A DNA stretch of 64,000 nt from Piper betle. Lineage: Eukaryota; Streptophyta; Magnoliopsida; Piperales; Piperaceae. The stretch's first letter is position 1, and every line of letters starts with the position of its first letter. Under the pieces are notes generated by a model. It did not search any database, was not told the DNA's origin, and worked only from the letters and a program-made list of their open reading frames with translations. Both the position numbers and the translations under genes were made by a program. Shown here in pieces: positions 35,426-49,100 of the stretch. The stretch lies in contig JAURVB010013132.1 of assembly GCA_033002965.1 (NCBI GenBank), forward strand, positions 173,086-237,085, written 5' to 3'.

Positions 35426-37398
35426 ATCCTGTTAGAAGAACCATTCAAATTAAGGTGGCACTATCAAATACACTAGCAGAAATTTCCTTTCGAAATCAAC
35501 ATGTTCATTTTTCGCGGTGCCTTCCTGCCTGAAAAATAAATAAGCGAAACTAATTGTATTTCTGTGATTTCGGTAGTGGTAGTTGTGCAAAAATGGCCGG
35601 ACATTCATGGAGCTTGTGAAGTCACACCCTCAGAGTTCATACCCAGAAAAACAAAACAGCTCTAAATGCACAAACAGTGGGTCTCTTTGTATGCAAAAAA
35701 TGACCATTGGCCACACTCACCCTAGTGGCACTTTTTATTTACACCTTTTAATGTGAAACCTATACTTAAAGTTTTTTAAAACAAAAAGTTGCCCAAAATC
35801 CCTCAAAATCATGACAACTGAAAGCCTTGCAGATAAGAAAAGAAAAAGCAACTCTTAACATCACAAGGCAGGGTACACTAGAAATTATTTGTCAAACATT
35901 ATAATTACATATGTACAAGCATATGTAAAATTAAACTCATTATCCATGTTCTTCAATTGAGTGATGAGACCCACAATTCACCATGTCAACACTCAACTTA
36001 ATTTCTAATTCCATGCATGAAATTTAATCGTTAGACACCAACCGGAAAGCATAAAAAAAGATGTTATTTGAAAACTCGATATTAATTGAGGGAAATTTTT
36101 AAAAAAAGAGGAATAGCTGAGCAAAAATATTCCTTGCCTTCTTTATGTTTCTTCTCGTGCACTTTTCCACTTATCTTTTTACCGTGCACTTATACATTTT
36201 TACCGCGATTGATTTGGTTTTTTACCTATGGCATAGCACAGAAGGGAATGGAAGAAAGGGGTTCCCACCCTTCCCCTTCTATCCAAAGTCCAATTTTTGG
36301 CAACGGCCTTTGGTAGATGGGCAAAGGGCCCAACACATTGATTAATGGGCTCATGGGCATTAAGCATTTGGTTAGGGATAAGCTTCTAGCTTTCGAAGCA
36401 AAAAACTTTGGTTCACATTATGCGAAGGAGACAAAAAAATAACAAAAAAAGAAAAGAAAGAAAGAAGGAAGGAAAGAGAAAAAGAAGAAAAAGAAAGAAA
36501 TAAAGGAAGAAAAAGAAACACAATTACACAAGTATGGCAAATTAATTGAGCAGACAGGACGTATGTGACATGTGACAGAACAATGTAAAGCATTAAGTTC
36601 ATCACAGGTTGTCAAATTAATTTCTTGTCCTTTCACACATGCGCTATCTTTTAAAATACAAGAGAACGATTGAAGCAACAACAAATTAATGTATCCAAAA
36701 CAAAAGCAATAATCACTACCTTTTAAGAGTAATTGTGGCTTTCTGAGCTTCCGCATTCATAATATGAACCTTAATAGATTGTGACTCTTATAAGTGTGTA
36801 ACTTATTTGTTTAATTTTCTAATTAGTTCTTTGCCACGGAAACACGTAAACACCGGGTATCCGCTCAAGCTTTCTATTTTTTAATATCTTAAAGTGGTTG
36901 TGTCCCATTATATAATTAGTATTTTATTTTAAATAAGAGTGGCAGTCTAAAATTTAATAATTTAATTCGATTTAGATTCAAATTGAATATGGGGCTAGAA
37001 TTATCTTGCCCAATGCTTATGATCTCCCAAATGACTTTAAACCAGTTGAGCAGTGCAAAGGAGCCTGTTGAGCGGTGGAAAGAGGATGCCTCTGTATCAT
37101 GCCTTATACTTGTCAATTATGAAATTATTATACTTGTGCAATTAAATTTGCTGATTTTTTCTTTTAATTTTATCGAGCAGTAAACGTGTGTTTTTCACAT
37201 TGCAAGATTGTATTGAGAACGGTGAGGTCAAATATTAACCACGGACTAGGCTAAGGCCGAAAGGTGATGGGGATTAAAATTTTAAAACTTTATTTCATTG
37301 AGTATTTATCTAAAAGGATAATCTTTATCACAATCTCAAAGAATGAAATCCTACATAATATTGAGCAAGAGAAGAAATATAATCTTATTGTGTTAATT
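35426..37398. other. Spacer with no recognised gene
   Basis: No supported coding segment. A purine-rich (GAAA/GGAA)n tract runs at about 36438-36518; its complement gives the Phe/Ser-rich open frames seen there. Confidence 0.4.
36438..36518. repeat. GAAA/GGAA purine microsatellite
   Basis: About 80 bases of nearly pure A and G, with GAAA, GAAG and GGAA units. Confidence 0.8.
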
Positions 37399-37569
37399 CA
37401 CTAAAAATAATAGTTTTCTACCTTCCTTAAAAATTTAAAGATATATATATATATATATCTTTAAATATCTCCAAATATAAAAAGCAATTTAGAAATTTTC
37501 TCCACGATCAAACTTTGGCATGGAGAATATGTGGAGAAAAATGTTTAAAAAATTATTTCTTTTGTAGTG
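37399..37569. mobile_element. CACTA-like miniature element, copy 2, with 3-bp target duplication
   Basis: 171 bases with ends CACTAAAAATAATAG and CTTTTGTAGTG (CACTACAAAAG on the other strand). It is flanked by ATT on both sides (37396-37398 and 37570-37572), the 3-bp duplication expected of CACTA elements. The interior has an (AT)n stretch at about 37441-37458 and words shared with copies 1 and 3. No coding capacity. Confidence 0.7.
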
Positions 37570-38620
37570 ATTAGTGCTTTTGGAGTGAATTAATTGACAA
37601 GCTACTTTAAACATTACTCTTCAATCGACAACATTTTTTTCCCAAGCATATGATATTGAGTTCCTTTGATGTGCTTTGCACTCTGAAGAAGTACTTGCAT
37701 GTACCTCACTTGACCACAACAACAAAACTTTGGGGCAACTTCCATTCAAAATATAAGTTATTGCTGCATTTAGTAGGTAGTACAGTACCATCTTAAAATT
37801 TTATTATTTTAGAGCTTATATTTGGAGAAAGCGATAAAGAGAGGATGTTTAGGGTGTATTTTTGTAACATCTTTAAATTTAGTCTTATATCCTGTACTTA
37901 TGGAGGTATAACTTAATATATTAGTAAAAATAATGCTTATAATCTTTAATTTAGTTAATTATTATTTTTTAAAAATGATTAGGTCTTTTAGTTTACAGTA
38001 ATTGAGTCAAATTATTACAAATAGTTTAATAGCCGATCTAGGATCGTATTAAATGATATAATAGACTAAAAATAAGCTAGGCTAGCCATAAACTAAAGGT
38101 CAGACATATATTAGACATGAGATAAGCTACTAGTTACAAGCTAAGTATAAAAATTATAAAAATAAAATTTTTTAAATGTGGGTGAAATGTAACATCTGCC
38201 AATTTAGTTGTCACATTCAATACCTATTCAAGTGGGTCTACGGGCTTCAATCAAAAATGACTATCGGCTTTAAAACATTTAAGAACCCACGTATATACAT
38301 AGCACTATTTATCTCATATCTCATATATAGATGTGAAACTATTTCAACACTCCCTGGCACATGTAAGGTAGTGAAACACTTAACATAGGGGTTTTTCAAG
38401 ATAAATAAATTAGATCTTCTTTACATGTTATTAAGGTTGCTATTTAATAGGTTTTAACAAGCATCTACATCATTATTGAGCTTGTCATTTGTGGGCTTTA
38501 ACAAACGTTTACACCACTTATTGTGTTTTATTATTTTTTCTTTTTTGACACAATAGAGGTTTATGAGCCTATAAATTGGTGGCTTTGATGTTATAAGAAG
38601 ATTTAGACATTATCCAAAAT
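37570..38620. other. AT-rich spacer, no gene recognised
   Basis: Nothing coding is seen; the open frame at 38176-38388 has no recognisable feature. Confidence 0.4.
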
Positions 38621-38908
38621 GACTAAAATATAATAGAAAAAAATATATTTATATCTATATTTAAAGATTTTAAAGTTAAGCAGATGTTCATTGTCAAACT
38701 TTAGTCCAAGCTAAAAAATATGAAGAAAATTTTCCCCACCTTTTAAGATTAACACACATTTTCTTGAAGTAGAGAAAAGTTAAAAAATTAATCCATACTT
38801 GCCTTTAAATATTTCTAAATATAGAAAAAATCTGTAATTTTTATCCATGGTAAAAAATAGCATAGAGAAGACGTAAAAAACGTGGGAAAAATTTATTTTT
38901 TTGCTGTG
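38621..38908. mobile_element. CACTA-like miniature element, copy 3 (decayed ends)
   Basis: Shares AAAAAATTAATYCATACT, TTTCTAAATATARAAAAAAT and CCATGGYWAAAAATRGC with copy 1, in the same order. The ends are decayed: GACTAAAATATAATAG on the left and TTGCTGTG on the right. Confidence 0.55.
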
Positions 38909-39521
38909 ATAATTGTTCTTTTTTATAATTAGGCATAGACATGGATGGAAGAGACGCTAAAATTGCTCTTATTTTTATAATATTATTTGAAGTTTTCTTT
39001 TGGAAATCTCAGGCCCAATAAAAAACGGATCTAATTGATGTCTATGGGCGGAACTAAAACCTCGATCGGTCGGATCAGGGAAATTTAGGTCCGATGAAGA
39101 GTTGGAACCCTCTCAGAGTGTAGAGATTTGGACTCAGTTGGAACATTGGAATGCATTGATAAGCATTGGTTGGTTAATTAAGACTATTTTGTAAAGTGCA
39201 ATGGTCAATGGTTAATTAAGGCCATCACAAGGTTTTGAGTCTTAGGGCTTGCCTCCGTCTAGATACCAATACCATGCTTCACCACCCAATTAATATCACT
39301 ACTACAGCTAGCAAGAATACTATTTCCAATGCAAAGCATATTCTCTAGTCTAGACGATGAAATAGTAGGTGGCCGGTGCTCCCCAGTCACTGCTAACCTA
39401 CTTGTACTAAGAATAATGCAAGGCTTGTTTTTGTCATTGATTCAACATATGTACACAAATAGAATGTGAGTTCATTAAGCGGGAAATAAGATCAAATTGG
39501 AGAAGAAAGAGAGCTAGAAAA
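38909..39521. other. Upstream region of the dehydrin-like gene
   Basis: No coding segment is seen. It may hold the promoter of the small gene that follows, but no clear TATA box stands out. Confidence 0.3.
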
Positions 39522-39775
39522 ATGGCTGGAATTGTTCGTATGATAAACAAGACTCTGAGCAGGAGAGGCAGTGATGATCGTCATAAAGAGATGAAGGAAA
39601 AAGTAATGCACAATATGCATGTTGATCAAGCTAGTGGGCTAGTTGACAAGGTGAAGGAAACTCAACATCTTGATGGGATGGCCAAGATTGTAAGAAGAAG
39701 GTGACGAAGAAGAAAAAGGAGAAAGAGAAGGAGAAGAAGGAGACCTGCAACAGCAGGAGCGACGATGGTGACTAG
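39522..39775 (+). CDS. Dehydrin-like protein, about 84 aa, one frame break
   Basis: Starts MAGIVRMINKTLSRRG, like the N-termini of small SKn/HIRD11-type dehydrins. It then has ..KVMHNMHVDQ and a K-segment-like GLVDKVKETQHLDG (about residues 39-52). The first frame stops at 39704 after RRR. One base farther along, reading gives GQDCKKKVTKKKKEKEKEKK and an acidic end SRSDDGD with a stop at 39773-39775. The Lys-rich tail and acidic end are typical of this family, so one base is probably missing at the GGG run at 39675-39677. Such proteins are disordered, bind metals and membranes, and protect cells in drought or cold. Assignment is moderate because the protein is short. Confidence 0.45.
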
Positions 39776-41329
39776 ATTAAGTCATCCTCGTGAGATTGAT
39801 TGGTAATTGTCAATTGTCCGGTTGAAGTTTGGAAATGTTTATATCAAATTACCAAAGTTATGAACAAGATGCTACAAATCCAGGTCTTTAACATCTTAAT
39901 GTTATCATGTAAAACGCTTTACTTAGTTTGTTGGCCTCTTATATATCGACAGCCCCATGTCTTAAAGAAGAACTTGGGTCTCCTCCTAAATGAACTACTT
40001 TGAGATTGGATCAATTCGCTTATCTACAGCCACTAACAATATTTTCTGGGGTACCCACTTTGCAGCAAAATTTAGCGCCGAATTCAAGCGGCTGTTTGAC
40101 ATTGCAGGGTTTGTAAAATTAAAGATCAAAATCTTTCCTTCCGAGGAATATAAAGCGCAGCTAGAGGGGATAATCAATCATCAAATCATGTTAATGCCAT
40201 ATATAGATGTTAGAAGGCCGGGAAGTTTAAGGTGTAGAGTTTAGGATATTAAAATTATAAATAATTTTCTTATGTATTTATTCATGAGCAGGACAAAATT
40301 TAGAAACGATTGAAGTCCACTCTCACTATCAATTCTACGTTGATGAAGTAATGAAAAAAAGTTACACGTAAAGTTTGGTAAAAATACACATTGATGTCAA
40401 AGTGGGGCACGTCAGCATAATGAAATGAGAGATGTTGATAATCAATTATTTCATCAAAAAATTGACAGAGCTTAAATCTCTTAGGTGCCAGGCCCCTTAC
40501 ACACTCTGATACTTTCTAAAAATCAAACATACAAAAAGTAGGTATATATGTGATACTTTGTGCAAAAGCAAGGGTATAATTGAGTTTTAATCATTTCAAA
40601 AGCACCATTTTTAACATGCATTGAAAATCGTTAAAATAAGAGTCAATTAACTCAGTGAAGCAGTCAAAAGGCTCGATTGGACGAAATTTATGGGATAAAC
40701 AATAAAGCAATTCAAGCTATTTGAGCTAGGCTCGTAATAGTATAATCTCATATCTAACTAAACTCGAGATAACTAACTAGTACCTTGAGAACAATCAAAA
40801 CATAAGGTATTAGTCTCCACTCAACTAGTTTGCCCCCTGATTGCAATAAACCACAAACTAAAACTTGGGTAAAATGGCAAATTTGAAAGGTGAAACCCCA
40901 CCCTGGCGGCAAAATTTTACTTATATATCGAGCAAAGATTAACAATCGCAAATTTTATTATATTTAAAAAATAAAAAAAACGGTGCGCAAAGCCCCTGCA
41001 TATGACAACGGATGGGTCAATTGCAACAGCCTCATCCTAATTGACAAAGATGGAGAGAGCGCGGCAAAAAATCTTTAAAAAATAAGCTTTGAAATAAAGC
41101 AAATGCAAATCATTTTACTCAGAAAGCTCCTTCGGTCTGCTACAAGGTACAAGCTATTTTACAACACGAACATACCAGCACTGAAAAGTGAAGTCTGTTA
41201 TTTACACATTAAACCTGATACCCTTTTATCAGATGTTTCCTTGAGATACGCAAAAGTGGTAGGATATAAATACAAATAAAAAATTTAAAGCCTTTTTTTT
41301 CATGGAAGAACAGCCACTTCGACTTCCAC
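39776..41329. other. Spacer between dehydrin-like gene and SMC4
   Basis: A plus-strand open frame at 39990-40244 (..FKRLFDIAGFVKLKIKIFPS..) looks protein-like but matches no family I know. The part next to 41330 should contain the SMC4 3' untranslated region. No other feature is seen. Confidence 0.3.
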
Positions 41330-43186
41330 TCAAGCAACTTTTGCAGTCACGGCAAAACTCCTCGGGTTGATGGTAATGCTTTTAGTGCAATTGTCAGTTT
41401 TGTAAATTCCAACCAAGCAATCAGCTAACTCGAACATATTGTTTCTCAAGCTACATAACACACAATCAGGCCAGTAAAAAACATGAAATTGATGACTGAG
41501 TGACAGTTTCATGTAAACATGAAAAAAATTAACAGTTAAAACAAAAATATGGCACCAGTACTACCTTATGATTATGAACTGTGCATCCTTTGTCCGATCT
41601 TTTACATAATGTCCAACGATTGAAACATTCTTAAAATCTGTCGTCACATCAATTTACAGTCACATGCTAGACAATCAGGATATGAAATGAAACAGTCAAA
41701 TGATAAGCTTTTATACCCAAAGCAGCATCTATTTCGTCCATCACATACAGCGGTGTTGGCTTGTAATGATGCAGAGCAAAAACAAGTGCCAAAGAGCTTA
41801 ATGTCTAAATTTAGGAAGAAAACACAAGGTTAAACACAACGATGATGGGCAAGCCTACAGCAACATTAAGCTTACTAACATCGCAAGTCACATTCAAAGA
41901 AAACAGGATATTAGAAGGCTATATTCCAATGATAAGCAAAAGCTTTAATTCTTCTGGGCTGAAGGTTTCTGTTTTATCGTTCCCCCTCCGGCAGCTTCAT
42001 ACTCTTTCTAATCAGATATAGAGTTTTTTACATTTCAAGATTCAGAAAAAAACATGCACTTCACCTTGTTTCTGAACGCTAGTAGATATTTCACATCTAA
42101 CCTGAGTTTGCTGTGTTAGATTTAGATTCATTAGCTTACAATTTGTCAAAATACTCGGCATAGTTAGAACATATCCATGTGTATCTATGCAAAGAATCAA
42201 AAGGTCAAAAACCACAAAAAGAAGGAGAAGAAAAAGAAGAAGAAGAAGTAGAAGAGAGGGGGAAAGAGAGAGAGAGAGAGAGAGAGAGATGGTTCAATAA
42301 TGACAAATCATATTAACGATGTTATATGCACAACCATTGAAACTGCATTTAATCTGAAAAACAAATCCAACCATTGTTTTGTAGATACCTTTTCACCGCC
42401 AGACAAATTGCCAATATTTTTCCAACTCTTTTTAGGGGGCCGAACACTAAAAACCACACCTTCGGAAAAGGGATCTAGAGAGTCAACTAGCTCCAACTCT
42501 GCATCTCCACCAAGCGTGATCATCTACAGAACAACGTAAGTGTCAATAAACAAATACTAAGAAAAATATGTCATCAAACGAAACAAGTATGCCATGAACA
42601 TTTCTATATTTCTGACGAAATCTGAAGTCTACCATGAATTGAACTTTAAACTAAATTAAGAGCATCCAAGCAATCATAACACTGAAACACAGGTAACTAA
42701 TTGACTGTGACACAGTGTGTTACTCGTCAATTTGCATTCCACAGCATAAGTCTCAGTCCATAGGAATCAGGTCATTACCAGTTTAAACAAAATCACTTAG
42801 AATCAGGAGATCATGCATCGCTCCACACAATGAAAAGTTCAAAACGAAAATAATACAACTAGACTAGGAGACAAAAATTTATTCAGTGTTCACATTATTA
42901 CTCAAAAACATTTCTTCTTACTACACCTAATTCATGATGGGGAGGACGCAGACTAGAATCTGTGTAAAAATAGATGGCAAAGTTTGGACAGTCACTTGTC
43001 TTTCCTGAAACCTACCCTTCTCCTTTAGTTGGGTTTGGGACCAGTAGAGCAAGAAATCAAACAATTAAGCCTGATTAGTAAAAAACATGTAATCCACAAA
43101 ATTATAGGGTACTCAAATTTCTTACCTGATACATTTCTTTCAGCTTTAAAGATATTGTGTTGAATCCCGCCATGAACTCATCCAAT
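41330..43186 (-). other. SMC4: SMC4 exons 24-28: C-terminal ATPase half-head
   Basis: Exons: 24 43126-43186, 25 42389-42523, 26 41717-41804, 27 41565-41637, 28 41330-41450. Exon 24 has [20 protein letters not shown]. Exon 25 has [20 protein letters not shown] (ABC signature). Exon 26 has Walker [12 protein letters not shown]. Exon 27 has [20 protein letters not shown]. Exon 28 has [11 protein letters not shown] (D-loop to H-loop side) and the end ..[12 protein letters not shown], stop. All frames are intact. Confidence 0.94.
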
Positions 43187-46100
43187 CTGTTTTCAACAAG
43201 ATACAAAATATAACATGTCACTAATCCATTGAAGCTCCCTACATACGTCACTTAGTACCATTCAAATTTTGCCAAGAGGGACAGGAGAAAGGCAACCCTC
43301 AGAGTACAATAGGGGCCATTACCTTCTCTTCCTAAGCTCGTCATACTGCCTCTTCAAATCATCCCGTTCTTGGGTGACCAAATTTAATTCTTCGACTCGT
43401 GCACCATACAAGGAAGCTTTTGTCCGGTATCTAAACACAGGAAGTTAAAAGTCAGACATAAGTTACAGATCGAGAATAAAAGCCTCCATGAATTAGAATA
43501 TACTCTGAAATTGAGTCAAGATTTGGGCTCATGTCCTTCAATTGTGCTTCAAGAAGTGCCACCATCTCAAGTGTTTTTTCAAATCACAAGGCTCCTTTAA
43601 TGAATCATCATTTAAAGTTGTTTCCAGCTTATTCAAATCAATGCCATCTTTCTGAATCCTGCATTGAGAATACATCAATCTCAAAAAATATATATAATGG
43701 ATCCATCCTTTTTCAACTATAACTATTCCAATTCACACATAAATGAGACTATGGTACCATTTGCTAAATTTCTCAGTTTTTAACCATCCTAGAAATAATT
43801 GAAGCAATTAAAGATATTAGTACTCTCAGGAAGAGAAATTGTTTTATAGATGGAAACTGCGCTTACTGTTGCATCAATTTTCCAAGATCATTCTTTATGT
43901 CATCTAGTCTTTTGCTATATCCTTTCTCCTTCATCTCCCATTCTTTAATAAGTTTCTTTGCATCTTGCAGTTTGCATTCAGCATCAACCTATAAGACCAT
44001 CATGCGATAAATTACCAGAAAATAAAAAAAAACGGAAATATCATCCATGACCATAGATAGAACTTGATGTGAGGCACGACCACCATCATGAATTCCTATT
44101 TATTATGACAGGTTCTTCTATTTTTACATGGTTGCACTGTAGCCAATAATTTAGTATTTCCTATCCCACCTTAACCAACTATTATAATTCTAATACATCT
44201 GTCCTTGCATCTTTTCCCTCCTTGTTTGGCAACAACGGCAAAAGAGGCCGCGCAAGCAGGAAAACAGGGCTACTCCAGCATGTGAGTCTCATCCATGAAA
44301 AACCAAAAAGGAAAACTGCCTATCATCTAAGCTATACTCGACCTATTTAGCATTCCACTATTTTATCTTAGGCCACCTCCAGCACCTTCTTCCGAGTGTC
44401 CCATCTACTCATGGTTCGCCCCCTAGAATTTACTGCTTTACACAGAGTACAAGAGATGTTTTCTCTTTTCTCATGCACAAATCAAGCCAAGAGTATTTTA
44501 TTGGCGACACCACACTTTGGAGCTAATCACTCTCCACATGAATCATGATGTAGCCTATTACGACAACAGAAACCAAAAATAATTTTCTTATCATCATCAA
44601 CAATCTTATACAATAGTCATCATCTTTAGAGATCAATAGGATGATTGTAGAAATGCCCGTGCACTACAAATGTTTATGGAGGATGGCTTGTGGTGCTCTA
44701 GGACCCTAGGAATGATAGTCTATGATAACCAGTTTTCTCAAAACTCTTGTCAACTTCATATGGTACTCCTTGAAGTAGCCATAAGTAATATAGAGTTTAC
44801 AAAACTCTTGCCGACTAAATATTGTACTCCATGAAGTGGGCATAGATAATATTTTCTAAAAAATATATTTCATGAACTGCTACTCAAAATGGCACTCCCA
44901 CAAGGCAATGAACAAACCTCGGCAGTCCGTGCATCATCAACAGTTTTCTTAAATTTGTTATAGTCCATTTTGGCCCCATCAAGTACATCCTTGTGCTTAT
45001 CAAGAAGCTGCAAAACAAAGCACGTCAAATGACTAAGACCTACTATGGTAACGATACAAGAGTAAAAGAATTGATAAAAACCTCTTGAGTTTTCTTGTAA
45101 TTTTCTTGAACGACAAATGCTTTCTGCTCCACTTCTTTAAACGAGAACATCAACTTTTCCTTCTCCACACAAACTCTTTCTTTCTCAATCTTAGACTCTT
45201 CAATTGCCTTAGCCAACTTCTTCACCATTTTATTGCCAGTATTTATCTGAACTTGTCGACGATTGATCTCAGAAGTGCTCTTATCAATTTCCTGATAAAT
45301 CAATATAAGACATTGCAAAACCATGACTGCTATTGAAAGGAAATGCATACATTAGCACAACAACAAAAAACTTACAAACTGAATTTTTTTCACTTTCAAC
45401 TTTTGATTCTTCAACCTTTCACCGCCTGCATGCTCTATTTTGTCTTGGAGGTCAGAAGCCTATTGACAAAAAAGGACTCCAAACAATATCAGTCTAACCG
45501 ATCAGAAGGCATGAATGGCAAACAAATCACCTGAGATTAAAACATTGGCTCAAATTATAACATGTTGCCCTACTTTAAAAAGACTAAGAAGTCGTGATTA
45601 GAAGAAAATGGTCTTAGCTCGTATGAATTCCTTCAAGTGAACTTAAATTTATTCGAAGGTAATATAACAGAATTTATGATGCAAATACAAGCAGACTTTT
45701 ATTATATAACACAAACATTCAAGTTTAACCCACCTTTTCTTTGAGCTTTCTTGACCCTTCCCTTAGATTTTCAAGTTCATTTTCCTCAGCAGATATGATG
45801 TCATCCAAATCCTTGATCCTCTGAAGCTCATCTTTGCTCGGTCGAGAAGCTGCTTTAAGGGAATCAAGTTGATTCCCTATATAAGAGTATTGAGCATTTA
45901 AACTGTCTATCTGTTGACAGCATTAACAAGGATGAGGTGTCAAAAAAGCTATAATGTGCACATACAAAAAATATTTTCAAAGTTCAAAACTGGGTAAAAT
46001 CATACTTCTTTCTGACATTTTGCCACCTCCATTTCCAGATGATAAACAGCTTTTTCTGCAGCCTGATAGCAACTAACCGTATCACTGATTTTATGACGCA

Positions 46101-49100
46101 AACTGCTTAACTCATCAACTATTTGAGCCAACTCTCTTTCAGCTTGTGCAACACCTTCGCTTGAGACACTGGCACGAATCGTCGAACCCATCTTCCCACC
46201 ACGAGGTTTCCTTCCACCCCCACTCATTGTTCCAGATTTTTCAAAAAGTGCACCATCCAGTGTGACTACACGCTTGAACTCCTTGCTTCCACCATAGGCA
46301 ATTCTTGTGGCCTGATAACATTCAGGTAAGAGATGTTTTGAATCCATTAGTATAGCATTTGCAAGGATGAAGAGGACTAACAGACAGCATACAAAGCACA
46401 ACTCAAATAACAACGATAACCCAACTTTGTGTAAAAGCACTAGTCTACTAAAAAGCTCAGTACAAGTAACCAACCAGAAAAAATATATTCACTTCCTGCC
46501 TACACTATTGCATAGAGATCAAATTAATTGCATTCCATACATCAATTTCAAAAGGTGATTGAAAGGAAAGCAATGACAAAAAACTACACAAATAGATGAC
46601 TGGTTAGGAAATGAGCTGAACAATAAAAAGTAACCAAAAAGCAACAAATACGAAATCTAACATACTTGATCTAGATCTTTTGCTACAACTGTATTTTGTA
46701 GTAAAGCAAAAAAAGCCAACTTCATTTGGTCATCAGCAACTTTAACCAAATCAAAAAGGCGTGGCACGCCTTCTGGGGTATTGACTTTCTCTTTCAATTT
46801 CCGTAAATGATGCACTTGTTTCTCCTATAGAAAACATGGCAGGAATGTAAAGATGCATTTTTTGTTCAAAGCAACAACAAAAAAAGGATAGAAAACTTCA
46901 AAAATATAAAGATGCACCTGATCACATAAAAGTCAGCAAATACCTGGTTTGGCAAACAAATTATATAACAACTTACATTACTTTTATAGTAAATATTTTC
47001 CCTTTCCTAACGGTATAAGCTTTTAGAAAACGATCTAACAATCTAAACACAAAGGAAGGTTAAATGAGATGATTTATTTCCAATGGGCAATTTGCCCCAT
47101 GTTTGTTCGCATGCTAAGCCCTTAAAAACTTTTCTTGCATATGAGAGGGAGCGAAACATTAAAGTAAACATTTAATGGTTCCTTTTTCCTAACAGCTTAA
47201 GTTTCTGAGACACATGATTAAATCATCTAAATTTACAATTACAATTATCAGAACCTTCTTTTCATAACCATTTAACCGACCTCAGGTTTAAGATTTAATA
47301 AAATTACCAAAAAAATCTGCTTCCAAGCATGCATGAACATGCCATTTAACCAATGATATCATCCCATCTTGTTGCCACCTAGTGAAACTTTAACCCGATA
47401 AATCAATAACTGATGTAAAAAAATTACCAGTATAAGAAAAGTTGCAACACCAAGATTTTTTGGCGAAGTAAATCCACACATGCCTGTGCAGTTGTAGTTG
47501 TCTCCACCACTATATAATCTAAGCCAGGGCACGCTGTTGATATGGCTATATCAAATTTTGCTGCACAAATGAATTCTTTTGATTTAAATGATAGTAAATT
47601 TACAATTATTAAACAAGTATAAGATTGTAAATAACAACATGAAGATCGTGGGTATAATAATTGGCAATATATTTGCAATATATATATATATATATAGTAT
47701 GTATGTAATCAGAGCTGAATAATAAAAGCCAAGAGGACAACCTCAAAAGAGTAAGCTAAAATAGCAAAATTTTGAACAGAGATATGAAAACCTACCACAT
47801 TAGATTTATCATTCAATGTAGACTGATTGAGAAGGAAAGTAAAAGTCAAGGAGCTATATTCATGGTAAAACCTATACTGCTTTAAAATGTTAGTTTACTT
47901 GGGAAATTAACTTTAATCCATGTTAGTAGTTAATATCTTTCTTAAGTTCATATAAAAAAGTATCTCATCATTGTACTTAAGGACTTTTGGGTTGATGTTA
48001 AAGACAACAGTGTTCAATCATCTGTCTGTTTCTTACCATAAAATTATTTTCCTTGTGTATGTTTAACTTCCTTTTCTTTGATAGTTCCTCCAAAAATAAA
48101 TTTGGCTATAAAGACCGAACATATGTATAATCATGGAAAGGTAGATCGAAGTAAAATGTATATGAAAAATGAAAACCACAACCAACAAGACATATATGTG
48201 AACTTGATCCATAGAGTTCTTCAATAGACACAAATCACATCTCTTGAATGAATAATATGTAAAGGAACAAGAAAATTCTCTTACCATCAATAGCCCCCAA
48301 GTCCCCTAATCGACCATGAATACCTTCTATCTGCTTTGCCTCTTTGGCATGCAATATTGCTTTCAAAACAGAGCCCTGGCTTTTTTCTGATTCCATAACT
48401 GACATAAGCTCAGTAACTCTCTGCCTTGCAGATCGTTCTCGAGGAATCAGTGATTCCTGCTGGTTCACACAATCCTATCAACAAGATGGAGTGCCAATAA
48501 ATAGTCAAAATCAAGTGTACAAGTTGACAACTGAAAAATAAATCCACAAATATCTTAAGTGTAAGCCCTTTGCTTTCTCATTTCCACAACCCCCAAGCAA
48601 AAGGAAGTACTTGTTCCACTTTCTGGGCTTCCAATGCCTCTTTCCTATGTTTCTCTATATCCAATCGAAGTGCTTCCAAGTCTTCAGTTTTAGATTTAAT
48701 TTTATCCTTTGTTTCATCCCTCTGCTTCTTTGCATCTTCAAAAGCTGCGAGACTGGTATCATGCTGAAGCAACAAAAAAGAAAAAATATAAAGCACTGAC
48801 TTAAAAGATCAGAACTGCAGCATAACTAGATAAAACTAAAACCTTCTTCATATTGACATCCCAAATGCAGGGTTATCATCTTAACATCCTACAGGCACCA
48901 TATTTAATTATTTAAAATACTATATAATGTGCGTAACAAGAAAACGTACTTTTTCCTTCAAAAGCTTGCATTCAGTGCATGCAACGTCATACTTTCCACC
49001 ATGCTCAATCAACTGTTTCTCCCATGGTTCCAGCTCAGCACGTACTTCAGCAAGCTCAGAACGGTATTTCTCAATTTCAACTACAAACCTCACAAATCAA

